NCBI GenBank assembly: GCA_015680685.1
Contig: MNCI01027053.1
Span: 1 to 64,000, forward strand
Direction of reading: 5' to 3'
Length of the DNA: 64,000 bases
From: Gnetum montanum
Taxonomy: Eukaryota; Streptophyta; Gnetopsida; Gnetales; Gnetaceae
The notes beneath the pieces were generated by a model that had not been told where the DNA came from, ran no database searches, and worked only from the letters and a program-made list of their open reading frames with translations. Every line of letters starts with the position of its first letter. Positions within the stretch are counted from its first letter, which is position 1. Positions 47,179 to 58,389 of this stretch are shown here, piece after piece. A program made the translations under genes and the position numbers.

Positions 47179-47930
47179 ATCAAGAACTACCATCATGGTT
47201 AGGCCTATAATCAGCTCGAAGGAATGGCGAGTCCTCTTCCTGTTCCACTTCACCTGGTACCTATTACTCACCTTTACCAACTTTGTAACTCCATGCTGAT
47301 ATGACCTCTCAGCCTAGCTATAAATACCTTAGGTCAAAAACCCCAATGGTCACATTGAGAGACATGTCTAGTATTACAACACATCCTTTCGAGTCTTAAT
47401 TACAACCCCTCTTTTAGATCTTGTTACGATAATGATAATACTTATTATGAAGAGGCTCCATCTTCATTATGTAGCAGCACCATTTCAAAATGGGTATATT
47501 ACAATCTACTCTTCTTAGGTTTCTGTCATCCTCGAATGAGTCCATGTTCATTATCTTTTTCCAACTCAAATGCTTCTTTTATGATCCTATGCTCCAATAA
47601 TTTGAATTCTCCTATGAACTTAAAGTTGTTTCATGCTTATTCTGCAAACAAGACATATATGAGAAGAATTTATATAAGTATTAAATATTATTCTATTAAT
47701 AATTACCTCATTTTCTAACACAATGACAAGAGTTCAATTAAAGATCTACCAACCACCAATCACCAGCCCTAACCAAGCTCACACAAAGTACAACTCATAT
47801 TTGGTTATCCAAGTGAAGGTAGGACAAATCCTTATTCTCAACTTGCATTATCATAGAAATTTTGCTCATCAAAATAAAATATAAACTGAACAATAAATAA
47901 AATTATGAAAGTCATTAATAAAAGTAAGGT
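47179..47930. other. Non-coding stretch with a TATA-like box
   Basis: CTATAAATACC at about 47,320 on the plus strand, about 390 bases from the start of the short repeat; the copy at 54,943 also has a TATA box at a similar distance. No coding recognised. Confidence 0.35.
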
Positions 47931-47934
47931 TAAG

Positions 47935-48461
47935 ATGCCTCCTGATCTTGTTCAACCTTAGGAAGTAATCGAAATAGTTGTAATTCTGCCATAAGTGGTA
48001 TATGATTAGATGGTCTTGTTTAAGATGACAAGGCTTGATCTTGCTTCTTCTCTAATTCTTCTTTAGAAGTTAACTCTAGTAACCTCGTAACTTGGAAGGA
48101 TCAGATATCATACCAAATATAATCCAAGCTCTCAATGAAGAATGTTGTTGACCCATCTTCATTAATCATGGTAGAGTAATTACTAAACTATGGTTCTTGA
48201 TGAGTACTATCCATTAACATCATCTACTTTTGAATTCTAGGATTTGATTTACCTATTGAAGATTCATAGTAGGAAGAATATGCACTGGCCAATGAAATTG
48301 CATGTTGAATTGATTGAAACATCTTCTTCAAATCAAGTTTGTCTTCCAAGGATTCCTTGACACATCCATATTTCAAGACTTGATAGACACTAATTCCAAA
48401 TTTTGCATTAAAGTCTCCATAAGGGAAAATTAGCAATGGATTAGTATGTCTTATGAATAAC
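47935..48461 (-). pseudogene. Unrecognised reading frame, possibly retroelement-derived
   Basis: A minus-strand frame of about 175 codons with very few stops: IFPYGDFNAKFGISVYQVLKYG, LDLKKMFQSIQHAISLASA, SSYYESSIGKSNPRIQK (48,224-48,461). Then on a slightly different offset SFQVTRLLELTSKEELEKKQDQALSS and PSNHIPLMAELQLFRLLPKVEQ (47,935-48,120). No domain recognised. It lies next to an LTR-like region (48,502 onward), so a gag or accessory ORF is possible. Confidence 0.35.
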
Positions 48462-48468
48462 CTATCTG

Positions 48469-48499
48469 TTGGCGACTGTTTGGGATGCGACCGCCAACG
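48469..48499. promoter_or_regulatory. Hairpin with primer-binding-like sequence
   Basis: GTTGGCG (48,469-48,475) and CGCCAAC (48,493-48,499) form a perfect 7-bp stem. The plus strand reads TTGGCGACTGTTTGGGATGC, resembling the gypsy PBS TTGGCGACTCNGCTGGGGA type. The minus strand also begins TTGGCG. Which strand is used cannot be settled. Confidence 0.35.
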
Positions 48500-48501
48500 A
48501 G

Positions 48502-50020
48502 TGTCCTCGAACAGAATTTAGGTGTTTGCTGATCTTCTGGTAACACTAAGGCCCAGATACCTCCAAATAGAATCAGTAGTTAATGTGAGTATGTGTGTGT
48601 GTTTTTGTGGTGTGTGGTTGTGAAAAATGAAACGATTGGGTTGTGTGTAAAACTATAGATGACTTATCTTAAAGAGATTCAGCCAACTTTGCCAAGTACT
48701 ATGAGTTGCTGGGAGTTCTAATTCTGTCCAATTGCCTAGTCTATGCGGTCCTTATAATACCTACTTGTAACAAATAAAATTTTGCAAAAACATTTGAGCA
48801 CAACTCTGCGAATCTACTTCTAATTTTCCCCAGAGAAAGAAATAGTTCCACAAGAAAACTAGAAATAGAGCAAGATTCAATGGAAATAGAAAGAAGAGAA
48901 CAAGAAAGCAGATTTTTGTAAAGATCTCAAATGTTTAAATAAGGTAAAATGATACGAGTAAACACTTCGCAATAAAGCTATCCCAAATTCAATAACTAGG
49001 AATTGTTCAAACTTCCAAGGCTCAAATAAGCAATTTCTTCAAGACAATCCTACTATGCTACCCAAAAATTTGCTGCGTAAACTATCATGTATGAGACTCT
49101 ATTTTGGCTAGATAACAAATGTCAACAATTACATTCAACAGAACTTTCAAAAGACTTGACAATTTCTAATTGAAATACCACAGAGATTCACTTTAAAGAT
49201 AAAAGAAGCTATTCTGGTTCTATCAAAATACCAAAGATTTTCTGAACCCTCTTGACTATTGAATCGTTCAACGGCTTGACTACAAGTAGAGGCTCTCTTA
49301 CAAAAATCTCAATAGCGGTTCCTATATGTTGCACAATAATAAAATTTACTACTAAAATTCTCTTAAGGCTTTTAAACACAAGTGCTTCTATGGCAAAATT
49401 TTAATAGGAATTTTCTATTATGCAACAAGAAACAATAAGAGCAATCTAAAAATCCCAAGATTATTTGCCAAGCATGATACTATCTAAACCACTAGCTAAA
49501 AATTTTTAAAAAATAAAAAATAAACATAACTCATAGGACTATGACAAAGAGGCTGAAATATTGTCTTTAGCAAGTCATCTTACAAGCAATCTTTCACAAT
49601 GTCTTCTTTTCCAATGCTCTTCCAAGATCCAAAGTGAGACCCAAGTGTGAGACCAAGTAGTGTGATCCCCTTTTTCTTCTAACCCTTGAAGCCTTTTTAT
49701 AGGGTTCAAAAGGTAGTTAGATATTCCAAAATATCTTAACTAACTTCTTTCCCAAGTTAGGAAGTTGTAACTTATACATAAAGTTAGGAGGAAATCATGC
49801 TAACATTGGCATGTGTAAATATTAAAAATATTTTTTTTATAAGAAATAACCTATAAAAAATGAATCCATCCAAGATCTCCTAAGAGTGTCATACAATTGT
49901 CATATTTTATCTAGGATTTTAATTTCCCACCGTGTATAAAGCCTTAGTAATTCATTTGAGATAATTAAATTAATACAATTGTTGCATATAAGGAAAATTT
50001 GCTGAAATTATTTTTAGCCA
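48502..50020 (-). repeat. LTR-like region with minus-strand TATA box
   Basis: TGTCCTCGAACAG at 48,502 could be an LTR end next to the PBS-like hairpin. The minus strand has TATAAAAAGG at 49,701-49,692, a good TATA box about 1.2 kb from that end. No partner LTR is in the window and the right boundary is unknown. No coding seen between 48,500 and 50,000; there is a short GT-rich run at 48,587-48,628. Confidence 0.3.
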
Positions 50021-51130
50021 CCAGACCATATGAAATTGTAATTTTATTTTGTGACTTCAATTCCGTGCGTTCAGGTTTTGTATTTGTCTTCAGAGATGAA
50101 GGTTTCTTCTGAATAAACTGTAACTCTGATTTATCGACATCGGCTAAAACATCTCCTGGTTCTAATGATTCGGTTGTGCATCTGTCTTGTTGCGTCTTCG
50201 TGTCTCCATGATCGCACTTAATGGATTGATAATGGCGAAGACAAATGTGTTAGTGTAGGGCACTGCTACTATTTTTGGAAATTTCTGATTGCAGGTTCCA
50301 GGAGCAAACGATAATTGTGGTTTACATTTCTAACCGCCTAAAATTTTTGAAATGATTTCCTAGCAGCGATGCCATTTCTATTTTTGTCATTGTTACGACA
50401 ATGTACTTCATCTGTTTCTGCCCGTATTACTTAAGGAACACCTAGTTGCGGTGGAACCCTAGGCACGCAACCACAAAATTTGCTAAGTTATGTGAAACAG
50501 CGCAGAGGCCAGTAGGGTTTGGTAGCATGATGATGCGATCGCGCCTCAGTCGTACAGCATGGACCTCTACGCAGAACAAGGGCTCACCGATGCAGCAGTA
50601 GTGGTGATCATCGCTGCTCATGACCTGCTACTGGGGATACTGTAGATTTAGACCTCTGCCGACGAGCGCCAGGATATGTACTGGGAAAGCATTTCTATGA
50701 CACCGATGTCTTCCCTGACCCCATTGCTAGGGTTTTTGAAGGCACAATGGAAATGTTTCTGTGAGTGGATCACAGACATTAAAGCCATGCTCCGTTCTTC
50801 ACAATATGCATAGAATCCCTAGTGCGGCTGTGCGGGAAGAAGACGAGGACAACGAAGATGATAGGGCCATTAGTTACAATTTCCATTCTAATGGCTCCAT
50901 TTCGTGACTTCAAGTTTCCTTCTACTACCATCCCTGTTGTCGCCATGGCCGCCGAAGAAGCTTCTTGTGCTTCAAAATTTTTTCTGTGTGCTTATATCTT
51001 TTACATTAATTTCCTATTTGATCAGTTTAGATATAAACTTGATGGCCATGTGGTAGTCCTCTGAGCATGGAATTCCATTATAGACAAAAATGTCATGCTT
51101 AGCCATGAAATTTTAGATAATTCATAGGAG
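50021..51130 (+). other. GC-richer segment with disjoint short frames
   Basis: Base composition rises sharply from about 50,400. Short plus-strand frames are MDLYAEQGLTDAAVVVIIAA (from 50,560), VFPDPIARVFEGTMEMFL (50,710-50,765), an acidic SAAVREEDEDNEDDRAIS (50,822-50,875), and an overlapping 80-codon frame (50,822-51,064). They lie in different frames and I recognise no family. It could be a decayed gene or first exon, or CpG-rich leader sequence of an unidentified element. Confidence 0.3.
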
Positions 51131-51149
51131 AAATAACTTCACCCTTGAT

Positions 51150-51248
51150 GAGACGCGACATGCATAGTGCCGCGATATCGCGTATGCGATATCACAAGGA
51201 AAGACGCGATATCGCGTACGCGATATCGTGGTCCGCCGCCATATCTAT
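51150..51248. repeat. CGCGATATCGCG palindromic repeats beside the gap
   Basis: Two close copies of CGCGATATCGCGTAYGCGATATC (51,171-51,193 and 51,204-51,226), each containing a perfect 12-base palindrome. The array runs into the unsequenced block, which probably failed to assemble because of such repeats. Related GATATC clusters occur near 4,925 and 13,610, upstream of TATA boxes. Confidence 0.6.
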
Positions 51249-51875
51249 NNNNNNNNNNNNNNNNNNNNNNNNNNNNNNNNNNNNNNNNNNNNNNNNNNNN
51301 NNNNNNNNNNNNNNNNNNNNNNNNNNNNNNNNNNNNNNNNNNNNNNNNNNNNNNNNNNNNNNNNNNNNNNNNNNNNNNNNNNNNNNNNNNNNNNNNNNNN
51401 NNNNNNNNNNNNNNNNNNNNNNNNNNNNNNNNNNNNNNNNNNNNNNNNNNNNNNNNNNNNNNNNNNNNNNNNNNNNNNNNNNNNNNNNNNNNNNNNNNNN
51501 NNNNNNNNNNNNNNNNNNNNNNNNNNNNNNNNNNNNNNNNNNNNNNNNNNNNNNNNNNNNNNNNNNNNNNNNNNNNNNNNNNNNNNNNNNNNNNNNNNNN
51601 NNNNNNNNNNNNNNNNNNNNNNNNNNNNNNNNNNNNNNNNNNNNNNNNNNNNNNNNNNNNNNNNNNNNNNNNNNNNNNNNNNNNNNNNNNNNNNNNNNNN
51701 NNNNNNNNNNNNNNNNNNNNNNNNNNNNNNNNNNNNNNNNNNNNNNNNNNNNNNNNNNNNNNNNNNNNNNNNNNNNNNNNNNNNNNNNNNNNNNNNNNNN
51801 NNNNNNNNNNNNNNNNNNNNNNNNNNNNNNNNNNNNNNNNNNNNNNNNNNNNNNNNNNNNNNNNNNNNNNNNNNN
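51249..51875. other. Assembly gap (627 N)
   Basis: All bases undetermined. Any open frame through it is an artefact. Confidence 0.98.
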
Positions 51876-52599
51876 AAACATACACCGTGACACATACAAG
51901 CAAGCCTAGGAAGACAACGAACGATTAACCCCAAGTGTTTCTTGTGGCGTTAAGGCATTTAGTCTGCGAAGTTCGACCGAATCGCGCGTACATGCTCGTA
52001 TTCGTATGGTTGAGTGTAGGGGTACCTCACCACTCATCAACCCTCCACCAGACTGTTGAATTTATGTTGCTGCAGAGATATGCTTTCCCAAAATGAAATG
52101 GATACAACACCAATTTGACTCGATATGCTCTTTGATTTGGTACAGATTTATATCATATAAATGATGCATATATAAATTGAACTTCCTTCATAATAATCCC
52201 GCTAGACTTTGGTTAGTTGTGATGGAGATGAAAATCAGGCATTGAGATTATCAGAATATTCATCAGTAAAGCCCAGTGGATTATAATATATATATATATA
52301 TCTATATCTATATTGTTGCCCTGTGAAATGCAATGCTGATAATTATAGAGGGAGAACAACACGTTGGTGATCCTGTACTCATCAGCAGAGATTTGTAAGC
52401 TTGCTATAGGAACGGTGCTCCTATATTTTTTCTTAAATTAAAGGAATGCTGTTGTTAACTTATTCTTTTTCTCCACAAACTCAAATTCTTCCCACTACTG
52501 CAAATAAAACGTTTAACCAATTTTATCATGCCAACCTGTTCCATGAAATGGCTAACATGTGCCAACACTATCCTTCATTTTCTTAATTAAGTATGTTAC
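51876..52599. other. Unannotated stretch
   Basis: No coding recognised. Contains an (AT)n microsatellite at about 52,283-52,312. Confidence 0.45.
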
Positions 52600-52829
52600 T
52601 TGGCATAGTCTAACATATGGACATGTTGATTTGACAATTAAATGTGTGTTAACCATTCATATGTATCTTTCCTAATAACTTGATTTTTAGTATCATTGAC
52701 AAAGCTATGTGGCTTCTTTGAAACCTTGATCGTTCTTTCTTTTCCAAGATTTGAAGTTCTAGTATTTCAAAAATCATATCTTCTAAACTCCACTCAAATC
52801 TTTATACTAATTCAAACTTGATTTCTACA

Positions 52830-53282
52830 ATAGGCTAATCTATATAGCTCAAAAGATCTTCTAGAAGAACCTTTTTTCTTGTAAATACCTCTATATCCCA
52901 TCTTTTCTAATTCTAGTTGGAATTGGTATATAAATTCCCATGGTGAGACTTCCTGTTGGCATAAGACATTAGCATCCAAATCTTGTAATTCTGCTAAGAT
53001 GCATGGATATCGATACTCATGTCAATCCAGGACCCATGGTGAAGAAAGCGGTTGTCATCTCTCACTAGCTACCAACACATTATATGTTGCCACTATCATT
53101 CTCATTCTTGGATTCTCTCCTAGACCATTATTCTTTATGACAATCAAACATGTTGTTGGAATAAGATTATGAATCTCCATGTTGTATGATTTGGTTATAA
53201 GAAAAATTGATATATATCTTAACCATTCTAGTTTATCAACTAAATCACCAACTAATTCATCAAGTAATTCTATTGGTAACAA
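52830..53282 (-). pseudogene. CCR4-type EEP nuclease fragment, copy 2
   Basis: Minus strand: a 75-codon frame from 53,282 ends with RMRMIVATYNVLVASER (about 53,055-53,115). After a stop the same region continues with YRYPCILAELQDLDANVLCQ, QEV, WEFIYQFQLELEKMGYRGIYKKKG and a short tail to about 52,830. The pattern SYNVLA ... RxxxILxELxxxxADVLCLQEV ... LExxGYxGxYKxK is the N-terminal half of the EEP domain of CCR4/Angel-type deadenylase-like nucleases. The catalytic Glu of the QEV motif is retained. The later DG(C/S)xxxYK motif is better seen in copy 1. In-frame stops make it non-functional. Members of this family remove poly(A) or hydrolyse 2',5'-phosphodiester bonds. Confidence 0.62.
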
Positions 53283-54929
53283 CTAGCTATGTTACCTAGA
53301 CTCCTTAGTGACCGTTCTTTCTACCCATCCTAGAACACTGACTTCAGTAGTGTAACTAATGACACACCAAGGATTAGTAATCTAAGACTATCTTGAGAGG
53401 TTAAGCACTTAATGTTAAGGTGCAAAAGGTTAAATTTGTTAGTCCCAAAAACTAAATTTTTAGGCATGATTAGCTAGTCTATGTTATGTCCTTTTAAGGC
53501 ATAGTTGATGATATCTTTGAATTATTGAGCACTTGGATGATAAATCTGACTTCACCATTAAGTTCGGAAGGTTGAAAAATGTTTGAAATGACTATTCATA
53601 TGTTAGAAATGAACATTGTATGTCCTAGTTATGCTAGAAATAGATATTTTGAAGGTCTTGAGGCACCATGCTATGCAAGGAGTGAAATCTAATTTCAGAG
53701 GCACCATCCTAATACTAAGTTTTTTCTTTTCACTTTTTAAATATTATTTTATAATACCTTGCTTCAATGGTTGACATAGTGGTTAAGTTGATGACAGGAT
53801 GTGAGTCTAGTTTGGGTAAAGGGAGGTTTCATGTTTGATTCCCTAACCCTAAAATCTTAACTTTTTTTAAATAAATAATTTAATACTTTAATTATTTACT
53901 ATTTTTTATAATGCACACATAACAAGAAAATTAAAATAGCAATATCTTCCAAACCATAAGTCTGATTGGAATAAAATTTGTATTGGTAGAATCTCTTAAG
54001 GAGTACTACATGTTGGATATGGTTTTAGGGTTCAAAAATTAAGTTGATTTTTAGAATTTGAAATGTCCAAAATAACTTATTTTGCCAAATTGACATTCCT
54101 AGGCCGACATGTAGGTAACATGATAACTTCTAAATGACTTGGGTTTTAATCATAAATGATATATTGTCCCTTAGATAAGAATATAATACTTTGACCTTAT
54201 AAATTGGCAAGTATGATATAGGCTTGTTCTCTCAAATCATGGTAATACCCAAGTAAGGTACTAAGGAGAAGATTATGAGAATATCACTGAGTATTGGTTT
54301 TCTATATGGGTTTCATGGTAATAACCCTTGTTGGTTGAGTAGGAATGATATAATCTTATGGTTGGATTAAATCCCTTGAACTTATTAATGCATAGGTCTT
54401 AATTGATTAATGCCAAGTTATAAGGGTTAGGTGTTTAGGGACAATAAGTCTCAACTTAAACCATAGTTACTAACCTTCTAGGATAACTTAATAATGACCT
54501 TAATCAACTTATATTTCCAACATCACTACAAGATGTATAAGAGTTACCTCGACTGATGTATTCTTGTCTTACCAATGTCTCTTGCAATTCATGAATCTTG
54601 GTGAGGCATAATCAGATCTTTCTTGGTTAATGATATCCGAGAAGGAATCTTGTTGGTTGGTGGGATCTATGTCTCTTATAGATGTCTAATTCCAAACTCT
54701 GTTATACATGAAAAATTTCTTGAATGATAACTTCTGATTAACATGGATCATCTCAAACATGAGGCATCTTTGCTAGTGGTCCATGACTCTTTCTAGGTCA
54801 TGGCTTCATGGTTTTTCATTTGATTGTAGTTGGCCCATGGTTTTAATTGATTCTTGAATCGTGGTTCCATGGTTCATCATTGGATTATATTTGGTCCATG
54901 ATTCTAATTGGCCATTGGATCATGGTTTG

Positions 54930-54942
54930 CTCTAATACCGAA
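54930..54942 (-). promoter_or_regulatory. Possible primer-binding site
   Basis: TTCGGTATTAGAG on the minus strand, adjacent to the ...GATGTCACA end of the short LTR. Compare TGGTATCAGAGC. It supports a minus-strand element, but the plus-strand TATA box further right argues against this. Confidence 0.4.
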
Positions 54943-55190
54943 TGTGACATCCCATTCTTGGATTTTATGTCAAACATCAAATATACATTATATTCAATAT
55001 TAGGCATAAGATGATAATGTAGCAAACATCAAATATATATAACATTCGACATTAAGCATAAATAAAATAATTAATAAAACGTAGAAGAAAAAAGAAAAGA
55101 ATGCTTTGTTGATGTCAAATAGTGTATTTGGATCATGCTCTAAGAGTATTCCTTAGGATTTTCTTCCTTTAGCATCTATCCCTTAGGGGC
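54943..55190. repeat. Short LTR-like repeat, copy 2 (248 bp)
   Basis: Starts TGTGACATCCC and ends CCCTTAGGGGCA; same length as the copy at 46,931-47,178. Confidence 0.7.
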
Positions 55191-55596
55191 AATCTAGCAT
55201 TGTTGATAAATCATAAATGGGCTACATCGATTGGGCCCCATCAACTAGGCCCTGTCAACACATGATTTGACATATTAACGTGGCCCGATCAACATAGTAT
55301 TTTTTTTTGCCTATAAATAGGCACTCACTTGTCGTGTTTATAGCATGTCTTGTCATAGTTGTAGCGGAGCTCTTGTATTTTTGTCATTTGGAAGTTAGAG
55401 GCAATCTAGCACTACTGATGAATCATAAATGGGCTGCATTGACTAGGCCCCATTGACTCATGATTTGATGCATTGACGTGGCCCCATCAACGTAGTATTT
55501 GTTTTCGCCTATAAATACATGCTCACTTACCATGTTTACAGCATGTCTTATCATAGTTGTAGTAGGGCTCTTGTAGTTTTGTCATTTGGAAGTTAA
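55188..55596 (+). promoter_or_regulatory. Tandem duplication of a TATA-box promoter segment
   Basis: GGCAATCTAGCA...TTTGGAAGTTA occurs twice with a period of 212 bases (starts 55,188 and 55,400). Each unit holds GCCTATAAATA (about 55,310 and 55,510) followed by a similar leader with GCATGTCTTRTCATAGTTGTAG. They look like duplicated transcription starts of a retroelement or gene. Confidence 0.65.
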
Positions 55597-56105
55597 AATA
55601 TTTTTGGAAGTGCCTACAGTAGGAGTTAAGAGTGTATGAATCTTTATTTGAGCACTATTGTACCTAAGCACAACAATGTGCGTGACAATAAAGATAAGCT
55701 TTTTGATAAACCTTACAACATAATGCTATCAAGGCCATTAACTTACAGCTGGCTTCTAACTGAGTGGTTGAAAACCAAGACCCTATAAAAGATCATTCTT
55801 TTGAACCAATAGCCCTACTAAATCCTCACCTACTTATGCAGTTGGTTGCCTTGTATCTTCTTCATCCTTTAGATCCATTTCTCTCAAGAGCCCTTCAAAC
55901 CAAATTCCTCCTAAGATCCATATAGTTATTGTACTGTCTGAAATCATCTGTGCAAGGCTGGAATGGGATGAGCACCACGTGATTTACAGATGAGCACAGA
56001 AGACCCTACCTTCACTTGAGGACGAGTTGGGACGAACGAAGGTAGAGTACCTTGGGTGGTCCGCATGCGGATCAGACAAGGATTTCCCCAATGTATGCCA
56101 ATATG
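55597..56105. other. Unannotated stretch with a 12-base palindrome
   Basis: TCCGCATGCGGA at 56,060-56,071 and CACGTG near 55,976. No coding recognised. Confidence 0.4.
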
Positions 56106-58389
56106 CAATATGCTGGGTTATGTGTAAAAAGCATGATAATGTAAATACAAAGCGTAAATTTGCATTAAATTAAACAAAAGAAATGAACCAGAATAAATGA
56201 AAACTATGACAAATTTCAAGCAGAAACAAAGTAACTTTATTGCTAGATGAGAATTACAGTGCACTGGTCCAGATGCAGTCGTAGATTTGACACGAGGCAG
56301 ACGAAAGGCCCCGGTGGATGCTGAAAGATGATGGTGTGCTGGTTCAAACTACAAGCACAGCGTGAAGGCTGTACACTTAGCGTGCAGGGTCGAAGTCCAG
56401 CGTATGGGGGTTCTTGCTTTGACTTGCTTAGTGTTTTCTAGGTTCCAATTTTTCTTATGTTTGTCTCAAAATTGCCAACCCCGATCTAGTGAAAAATTGG
56501 GGTTTTTATGAGGGTTTTGAGTGCTGGATTTGGATCTGGAAAGGTATGAGTGGCTGTGGATGAGGGAATTTCGGGTAGGGTGATAGGTGGTTGCATTGCC
56601 CAGGTGCAAAGAATATTACAACTATGCAGCGTGCTGCATGCCAACGTGTGCCGTTGCACACCAGTGTGTACACGCTGGGCGTGTGAACTCAACGTATAGA
56701 CTTGACTAAAACAAAAGAATTCATTTTTACAAACTACTGTTACAACAGGAAGTATCCAATTCAGCCCTCGAATTTGGGCTCGGATGTTATGAGAATGCTA
56801 CCTGCGGATATTCAGCTCAGTTAGACTTGATCTGACATGGTTCTGAAAAGTTCCATGGATATATGCTGTGCTGAACGCTGGATGGTGCATGCCAGGCGTA
56901 CATGCTAGGTGTGCAGGATGTACATGCTTAGTGTGTGAACCCCAAAGTGCATGATTTTGAGGTTAAAAACCAATTTTCCTCAGCCCATGATGACGCCTAA
57001 CAATTGTCCTGTCTCTGAGAGTTGATGCCTTGTGAAAATCTTGCTCTGGAGTGGTTGTTTCGAGTATTCTTTGAAGTCACACGCTGGGTTTGCCTGCTAC
57101 ATACTCAATGAAAACCAAGTATTTTGAGCTCAAAATTTGGCAGGTTTGATTCTGGATGTCACCGTAGTCTTTTTTGGATCCTAGAAATCATTTCTTGCTC
57201 AGATTAACTCCGTTTGAAGCTATCCGTGAGGCCGTCAAGCTTTAGTCATGGTGGAGAGCATCACGATTTTAGCCCAATTCTTGTTGGAGAAGTACTAAGT
57301 TCAGAATTTTATGATGTTTCATTGGCCCCTCGTTGTTGACGCTTAGAGGAATCCACCCAGGAAGCGTCAACAAAGAAGTACAAAACACCACAAGCGACTT
57401 GGTAGAAACATTGTCCTTTGAAACTTAGCCAGATGTCATCGCACCGTGTTCAGTAGTACATGGGATTGGGGAAATGAAGTTTGTAGCTGGATAAGGAAAA
57501 TGGAAATTGTGGGGATTAGGAACTGATCAAGGGATTGTGCATGGTAAAGGGGATACTCTAGTGTGTATACGGGTCATGTTGATCCTTGCTAATAGCCATT
57601 GTCTAGCAGACTTGGGACCAGGACATGAGGTGTACGTCCTTTGGTGGAACAAGACTCTTGTTTCATGTTTAAGAGGACTTGTTGGCATAACCAAAGCCAC
57701 GATGATGATGTGTTATGTTCTTTGGAGGAACAGGGCCTCTATTTGGTGTTAAAGGAAACCTGTTGGCGGAGAGCCAAAGCCATGCAATGAGATGTCGTTT
57801 GAGACATGAGTACTTGCTTCCAAGACAACTGCCTTCCTGCCTGGTGCTTGTATGGGAAGTGCCAACGGTCTTGTGTTTCTTTTTGGCTTTTTTTTCCAAA
57901 AAGAACTATGTTTTGATCTTGTACTCATGCTCAAGTGCCATGTTGTGTGTTGCAGCTGCTTAAAAGTGTTGCAGTGGGCAACGGTGTGCTCAATGTTTTG
58001 GGATGCATTGGGTGTGTCCGGGGTATGACTGAGTAGAGTATATTAAGGAATAGAGGGGAAATGTAATGGGAAATGTACTTGTGAATGAATTGATTAACCT
58101 GGTTACGTGTGTTAGGAATAATGTGATACCCTGCTATTGTGACAAAGTGCATTCTTGTACGAACACCTCTGAGTGTCATCTTGCAAACACAACTCCAAGA
58201 AGACAAGAAAACCACAAGTGAGTGAGTAAGATTAAACTTGAATAGCAACTGATGAAACAAAGGCACTAGATGAGATTTCAAGCATTGAACATGCATGGCA
58301 GCCATGTTTTCTGGTTCAACCGATAACGAGCGAGGCAACAACTCTGATGAGGTTTGAATGCAGCCATAGGTTGAGAGGCGAGAGATGAA
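56106..58389 (-). repeat. Probable 3' LTR or 3' non-coding region of the Tat-like element
   Basis: The region lies after the tandem repeats that follow pol. It is CpG-richer than the rest of the window and contains repeated GCGTGCA/CACGCT words at 56,360-56,960 (also at 62,800-63,540) and an 82-base imperfect tandem repeat (57,637 and 57,719; CCTTTGGTGGAACA / TCTTTGGAGGAACA). No TG...CA boundary with a partner was established. The long frames seen on either strand here have no recognisable domain. Confidence 0.35.

Larger units (their letters stand above)
52600..54942. repeat. Long dispersed repeat, copy 2
   Basis: Collinear with 2,000-4,905. The right end carries degenerate short repeats (ATCATTGGATT, ATTCTAATTGGCCATTGG) and ends in CTCTAATACCGAA directly before a short LTR. 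The minus strand of that junction reads TTCGGTATTAGAGC, a primer-binding-like sequence (TGGTATCAGAGC type). So this repeat may be the internal region of a minus-strand retroelement whose 5' LTR is 54,943-55,190. Confidence 0.65.

Noticed and set aside
50690-50875. Possible small heat-shock protein fragment (VFPDPIARVFEG)
   Set aside because: Only a few residues resemble the family, and no alpha-crystallin core follows.
51139-51934. Six long open frames across 51,139-51,934
   Set aside because: They consist of undetermined bases in the 627-N gap; flanking codons give no domain.
57931-58341. A 136-codon minus-strand frame
   Set aside because: No recognisable domain; it lies in the probable LTR or 3' non-coding part of the Tat element.
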